From contig JAURWE010000058.1 of assembly GCA_030655075.1 (NCBI GenBank), positions 248,001 through 312,000 of the forward strand: DNA of 64,000 nucleotides, written 5' to 3'. The notes beneath the pieces are model-generated. The model was not told the origin of the DNA, made no database searches, and was given only the letters and a program-made list of their open reading frames with translations. The position numbers and the translations under genes were made by a program. This DNA is from Pararhizobium sp. Lineage in GTDB: Bacteria; Pseudomonadota; Alphaproteobacteria; Rhizobiales; Rhizobiaceae. Shown here piece by piece: positions 59,915-64,000 of this stretch; position 1 is the first letter of the stretch; every line of letters begins with the position of its first letter.

Positions 59915-61509
59915 CGCATGCCGGTAAAGACCATCGTGATACCGGCTTCGTCTGCCGCCGCAATGACTTCGTCATCGCGCATCGAACCACCGGGCTGGAT
60001 AACAGCTCGAGCGCCGGCGGCTATGGCCGATAGCAGACCGTCTGCAAAGGGTAGAAAGGCTTCGGACGCGACCGCAGATCCATGTGTCATCGGTTCGGAA
60101 AGACCCAGAGCCTTTGCAGCGTCCTCAGCCTTGATCGCGGCGATCCGGACGGAATCCACCCGGCTCATCTGGCCGGCACCGATGCCTACGGTCTGCCCGT
60201 TCTTGGCATAGACAACGGCATTCGACTTGACGTGTTTGGCCACCTTGAAGGCGAACTTCATGTCCTCCAGCTCCTGTGCCGAGGGCTGGCGTTTGGTGAC
60301 GACCTTCAGCTCCAGATCCTCGACCATGCCATTGTCGCGGTTCTGCACAAGCACGCCGCCCGATACCGTCTTGGCGGAAATGCCCGGCACCCGTGGGTCT
60401 GGCAGTGCACCGGTTACCAGCAGGCGAAGATTGGGCTTGCGCGCGACAATAGCCCTCGCCTCGTCGCTGACAGCAGGCGCGATGATGACCTCGGTGAAGA
60501 GCTTGACGATTTCCTCTGCCGTTTCAGCGTCGAGCGTCTGGTTGAGGGCAACAATGCCGCCAAACGCCGAAACGGAATCGCAGGCCAGTGCCCGCGTATA
60601 GGCTTCGAGCAACGTGCTGCCGGTGGCAACGCCACAGGGATTGGCGTGCTTTATGATGGCGCAGGCCGCGCCGCGCTCCGGTAGAAACTCAGCCACCAGC
60701 TCGAAAGCCGCATCCGTGTCGTTGATGTTGTTGTAGGAAAGCTGTTTGCCCTGCAACAGAGTTGCTGTTGCCACGCCGGGACGCTGGTCTCCGGTGATGT
60801 AGAATCCGGCTTTCTGATGCGGATTTTCGCCGTAGCGCATCTCTTCTTTCAAGACGCCGCCGATGACCCGGTGCTGCGGCATGGCAATATCGAGCGCTTC
60901 AGCGAACCAGTTGGAGATGGTTGCGTCATAGGCCGCCGTGCGGGCAAAGGCCTTGGCGGCCATTTTCTGCCGGAACCCATAGGTCGTTGTACCCTCAGCA
61001 ATCTCTTTCAGAAGCAGGCTGTAGTCTGAGGGGTCAGTGACAATGGTAACATAGGCGTGGTTCTTGGCGGACGCGCGTATCATCGCCGGGCCACCAATGT
61101 CGATATTCTCGACGGTGGTTGGATAATCACCGCCCTTGGCGCGAACCTCCTCGAACGGGTAGAGATTGATGATCACAAGATCGATCGGGCTGATGCCATG
61201 GGCAGCCATCGCCGCCTGATGCTCTTCATCATCCCGGATGGCCAGCAGACCGCCGTGCACGCCCGGATGCAGGGTCTTGACCCGGCCATCCATGATCTCG
61301 GGAAATCCTGTCAGCTCGGCGACATCCGTCACCGCGAGCCCGGCATCGCTTAGGGCCTTATGGGTGCCGCCGGTTGAGACCAGATGGATACCTTTTTCAG
61401 CCAGTGCGCGGGCCAGTTCGACGACACCCGTCTTGTCGGAAACGGAGAGGAGGGCCGTGCGAATGGAAACCATTTCCGGAGCAGGAATTTTCTTCGATGC
61501 GACAGCCAT
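59899..61509 (-). CDS. purH: Bifunctional AICAR transformylase/IMP cyclohydrolase
   Basis: 536 residues from ATG 61509 with AAGGAG 9 bases upstream. The N-terminal MGS-like IMP cyclohydrolase domain contains SVSDKTGVVELARALAEKG, VSTGGTHKAL and DGRVKTLHPGVHGGLLA. The C-terminal transformylase domain contains AIIKHANPCGVATGS (catalytic Lys-His) and PGGSMRDDEVIAAADE. It performs the last two steps of purine synthesis. It lies downstream of the heparinase-like gene after 120 bases, which include a 7-bp stem (61542-61548 with 61565-61571). Confidence 0.96.
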   Translation of the reverse strand: MAVASKKIPAPEMVSIRTALLSVSDKTGVVELARALAEKGIHLVSTGGTHKALSDAGLAVTDVAELTGFPEIMDGRVKTLHPGVHGGLLAIRDDEEHQAAMAAHGISPIDLVIINLYPFEEVRAKGGDYPTTVENIDIGGPAMIRASAKNHAYVTIVTDPSDYSLLLKEIAEGTTTYGFRQKMAAKAFARTAAYDATISNWFAEALDIAMPQHRVIGGVLKEEMRYGENPHQKAGFYITGDQRPGVATATLLQGKQLSYNNINDTDAAFELVAEFLPERGAACAIIKHANPCGVATGSTLLEAYTRALACDSVSAFGGIVALNQTLDAETAEEIVKLFTEVIIAPAVSDEARAIVARKPNLRLLVTGALPDPRVPGISAKTVSGGVLVQNRDNGMVEDLELKVVTKRQPSAQELEDMKFAFKVAKHVKSNAVVYAKNGQTVGIGAGQMSRVDSVRIAAIKAEDAAKALGLSEPMTHGSAVASEAFLPFADGLLSAIAAGARAVIQPGGSMRDDEVIAAADEAGITMVFTGMRHFRH

Positions 61510-61629
61510 GGGGCGAACTCCTTTATCAGACCGGATTTAGCCTACCGGATATTGTCGATGCTGCCCGGTAGCACAGGCTATCCCGGGAGGAAACATACAC
61601 TGGAAGATCATCAGGCAGAATTCGGAACT

Positions 61630-63315
61630 TCAGCGCTCGCGCGACAGAACCCACTGAATTTCCGGTTGTTCGTTGAGCTCGAAGGCAATGGTCAGCTGGC
61701 TCGATTTTCGCATTCCCGAGGGGTCCGCGAAGAAGACGTCGTTCTCGATCAGGATTTCGCTGTCGATTGTTGAAAGCAACCATGTCTCGCCATCAGGGGC
61801 AATGAGCAACGCTTCATGGACACTGCTTTGCTTGATGGTAATCGACGGGTGAACATGAAACCGAGCCACGGCCTCGATCCGCAGCGACGTATCCGGATCT
61901 GAACCATCGGCTTTGCGAAAGCGATCGCGCCCGCGAATGATCGTGCCGCTTGCATTCATCCCGACCTCGCGCTCGTGTTTAAGCCCGAAGAGGACGAGAT
62001 AGCCGTCATGCGACCCGGCGATATTGTCGAAACCACTGCCGTCATTGTGACGCTTGACCATGACATTGGACACGCCGCCAACCAGAATGGGGCCAAGAAA
62101 CCGGGACCGCGACATGCGGGACGAGGAGGTGTCGCTCAGGGTTACAGTGGAATGGGCGGCTGTGGCTCGGGCCATCATGCGATATCGTTCGCCGGCAAAC
62201 TTTGGAGAGCCGGAGTTGATGATGAACCGGTGTTTGCCCGATGACATTTCGAAAGACAGGCATCCGGCATGCGCGGTCGTCGACAGTTCCACCGACAGCG
62301 GCTTGCCAGTGTCCATGATGACGACGGCACCCTGTGCCGAAAGTCTCTCATACTGCAGATGCGGAAGCGCCCGGAACGGATCGCCCGCCGTCTCGTCATA
62401 GCGCAGGGCGGCCATGAGTTCGTTCGCCAGCGTCGATGTCGCGCCATTAAACAGCGCAAGCTCCCCGCTTTGGTGCCGGAAGAAACGAAGCGCCGGATAG
62501 AGGCGATCGATACAGGGAATAAGCCGTATCGGCACCTCGTGGCCGAGGTTTACATAGGTTTGCCGGAGGGGCAGAAGGTCGAGAAGAAGTTCGAGCCCGA
62601 CCCGCGGGTTTCGCGAGCAATGACCTCCATCTGGCAAAATCTGGCGATCGAGCTCCAGATCGAGATTCCGCGATGCCTTGCGAATGGAGGACAGCGAATT
62701 CGGCATCGAGACTGAGGCGACAGCCAAAGCGATGCGAACCCGCAGACGAACCTCTCCTTCCCGGGTGGTATCAGCGATATGCCGGAGATAACGGACTTGG
62801 AACGCCAGGCTTTTCAGAAACCTGCGATAGAAGCCGTGATCGGCCCCCTTAAGAACGATCGGCGAATGGGAAAGCCAGGCGATGATCCTCTGGGCCAGCA
62901 CATCGGGCGCCCAGGCAATGCCGCCGATGATACGGCCATGATCGACGATCCACTCGTCCACATGAGTCCGCACCTGCGCAAAAGCTTCCTCGTCTGTCGC
63001 TGAGCGAATGTGCCTTAGCCAGCCAAAAGCGTGAAGGCGGAGTGCGAACTCGTCAGATGGCAATTCGAGGGAAAAGGGCGAAAGACCCTCTGTCTCCAGA
63101 ACACGCCCGGCAAAGGGAAATCTGCCCTGGCGAATCTCGTCCGCCACAAAAGGATCGATAGAGCGCAGATCGGTCGGGGCAACGATCAGCCGATCGGGCG
63201 TTCGCCCCATGAAACGCAAGGCAGAGATACGCCCGACAGCCAGCCGGCGCGAAAAACGGCGCCAACCTTCACGCAGATAGAGGTAGAGCAATCTCTGCCG
63301 GTCCGAAAAATGCAT
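61630..63315 (-). CDS. Heparinase II/III-family protein
   Basis: 561 residues from ATG 63315; the frame is open 18 codons further without a ribosome site. No signal peptide is visible. The N-terminal half is alpha-helical with Trp/Arg-rich stretches (GRIIGGIAWAPDVLAQRIIA). The C-terminal half has the Hepar_II_III string CLSFEMSSGKHRFIINSGSP followed by ARATAAHSTVTLSDTSSS, where lyases keep a catalytic Tyr/His region. Substrate and activity are unknown. The gene is a regular neighbour of rsmB and purH in rhizobia as I recall, suggesting an envelope polysaccharide role. Confidence 0.85.
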   Translation of the reverse strand: MHFSDRQRLLYLYLREGWRRFSRRLAVGRISALRFMGRTPDRLIVAPTDLRSIDPFVADEIRQGRFPFAGRVLETEGLSPFSLELPSDEFALRLHAFGWLRHIRSATDEEAFAQVRTHVDEWIVDHGRIIGGIAWAPDVLAQRIIAWLSHSPIVLKGADHGFYRRFLKSLAFQVRYLRHIADTTREGEVRLRVRIALAVASVSMPNSLSSIRKASRNLDLELDRQILPDGGHCSRNPRVGLELLLDLLPLRQTYVNLGHEVPIRLIPCIDRLYPALRFFRHQSGELALFNGATSTLANELMAALRYDETAGDPFRALPHLQYERLSAQGAVVIMDTGKPLSVELSTTAHAGCLSFEMSSGKHRFIINSGSPKFAGERYRMMARATAAHSTVTLSDTSSSRMSRSRFLGPILVGGVSNVMVKRHNDGSGFDNIAGSHDGYLVLFGLKHEREVGMNASGTIIRGRDRFRKADGSDPDTSLRIEAVARFHVHPSITIKQSSVHEALLIAPDGETWLLSTIDSEILIENDVFFADPSGMRKSSQLTIAFELNEQPEIQWVLSRER

Positions 63316-63426
63316 AATGCGCCTGTCTCTTTCTGACACATTGGTATGCACCAGCAGAGACCACGTCAATTCTGACCAGGTTTCATCCCGCGTTCATTTA
63401 TAATCACACGGCGTTATCTTAGAAAT

Positions 63427-64000
63427 TCAACCTATACGGCGCAGGACGCACGCAAAGAACCCATCCAGACCTCCGGCAAATCCATCCGGAACTGGCAACA
63501 TTTCCGGCGTTGTCCGGAACTCTCCAAGCGGCGAAATTGCATTTTCCAGACCCGGCCAGTTGGCCGCATCGATCGGCACACGCTCGTAGTCCGGCCGATC
63601 GGCCAGAACCTTGGCAACGACGGCTTCCCCCTCAAGAGGATCGAGCGAGCAATTGGAAAAAACGATCGTTCCGCCCGGCTTTACGAGCCCAAGCGAATGC
63701 CGCAACAGTTTTTCCTGAACGCTGGCAAGCTTTTCAATGTCTTGCGGCCCCTTGGTCCACAAAACATCCGGGTGCCGCCGGGTGGTCCCGGTCGATGAAC
63801 AGGGCGCATCCAGCAAAGCGGCATCGAACAGAATCTCGGGCGCAAAATCGACCATGTTGGTTTCTTTGGTCTTTGCCGATAGGCCAAGGCGCGCAAGATT
63901 GTCCTTTAGCCGTTTTAGACGGCTCGACGACTGATCGAGCGCCGTCACGTCGGCGCCGGCCATGACCAGTTGTGCCGTCTTGCCACCCGGCGCCGCACAC
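63427..64000 (-). CDS. rsmB: 16S rRNA m5C967 methyltransferase-like, C-terminal part
   Basis: The frame is open to the window edge on the minus strand; 190 C-terminal residues are visible. SAM-binding motif I (CAAPGGKTAQLV) lies at the edge, with ALDQSSSRL after it. Motif IV DAPCSSTGTTRRHPDV carries one catalytic-type Cys and FSNCSLDPLEGE the second. The RsmB/Fmu family methylates a cytosine of 16S rRNA. The N-terminal NusB-like domain expected for RsmB is outside the window, so a related RNA m5C methyltransferase cannot be excluded. Confidence 0.88.
   Translation of the reverse strand, partial: CAAPGGKTAQLVMAGADVTALDQSSSRLKRLKDNLARLGLSAKTKETNMVDFAPEILFDAALLDAPCSSTGTTRRHPDVLWTKGPQDIEKLASVQEKLLRHSLGLVKPGGTIVFSNCSLDPLEGEAVVAKVLADRPDYERVPIDAANWPGLENAISPLGEFRTTPEMLPVPDGFAGGLDGFFACVLRRIG

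Overview
The window looks like a chromosome or chromid segment from an alphaproteobacterium of the Rhizobiaceae (Rhizobium/Agrobacterium type). The evidence is the high GC content with strong GC bias at third codon positions, four binding-protein-dependent sugar importers within about 33 kb, a 1588-residue NAD-glutamate dehydrogenase, and a housekeeping block (leuB, asd, MltB-type transglycosylase, beta-carbonic anhydrase, pyridoxal kinase, gdh, purH, heparinase-like gene, rsmB) whose order I associate with rhizobial chromosomes. The genus is an inference. I recognised no tRNA, rRNA, insertion sequence, prophage or CRISPR array.

Bases 1-36605 are a sugar and polyol acquisition region. After the 3' end of an aldehyde dehydrogenase gene come four modules. 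(A) 383-6620: a divergent LacI regulator and a ribose-type importer with a FucU-type mutarotase and a ribokinase, controlled by two TGAAACGTTTCA palindromes. (B) 6751-11540: a MalFGK-type importer with no catabolic enzyme of its own; its first gene is translationally coupled to a 34-codon upstream ORF. (C) 11544-27594: a large divergent polyol locus. The minus-strand arm encodes a ribose-type importer, a xylulokinase-like kinase, two short-chain dehydrogenases, an iron-type dehydrogenase, a GatD-like zinc dehydrogenase, a ribulokinase-like kinase and a SorC-type regulator. The plus-strand arm encodes a cupin phosphoglucose isomerase, a divergent shikimate-dehydrogenase homologue, a 2-hydroxyacid dehydrogenase, a UlaG-like metallo-hydrolase and an RpiR regulator. 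Near-identical 18-bp operators in opposite orientation sit before the two arms. (D) 27598-36605: a divergent LacI regulator and a ribose-type importer with two different permeases, a TIM-barrel sugar isomerase/epimerase, an FGGY kinase and a class II aldolase. Together these form a complete isomerase-kinase-aldolase route.

Bases 36606-45087 hold pbpC with a very large alpha-2-macroglobulin gene, then bfr and bfd (iron storage and release). Bases 45314-64000 hold core genes: leuB, a PAP2 phosphatase, an MHS-family transporter, asd, a lytic transglycosylase, carbonic anhydrase, a pdxY-like kinase, gdh, a UMF1-type MFS transporter, purH, a heparinase II/III-like gene and the 3' part of rsmB.

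The points most worth following up are the polyol locus with its mirrored operators, a short Lys/Thr-rich leader ORF ahead of asd, the operator placed on the start site of module D, and the hairpins at all four junctions between binding-protein and ATPase genes.
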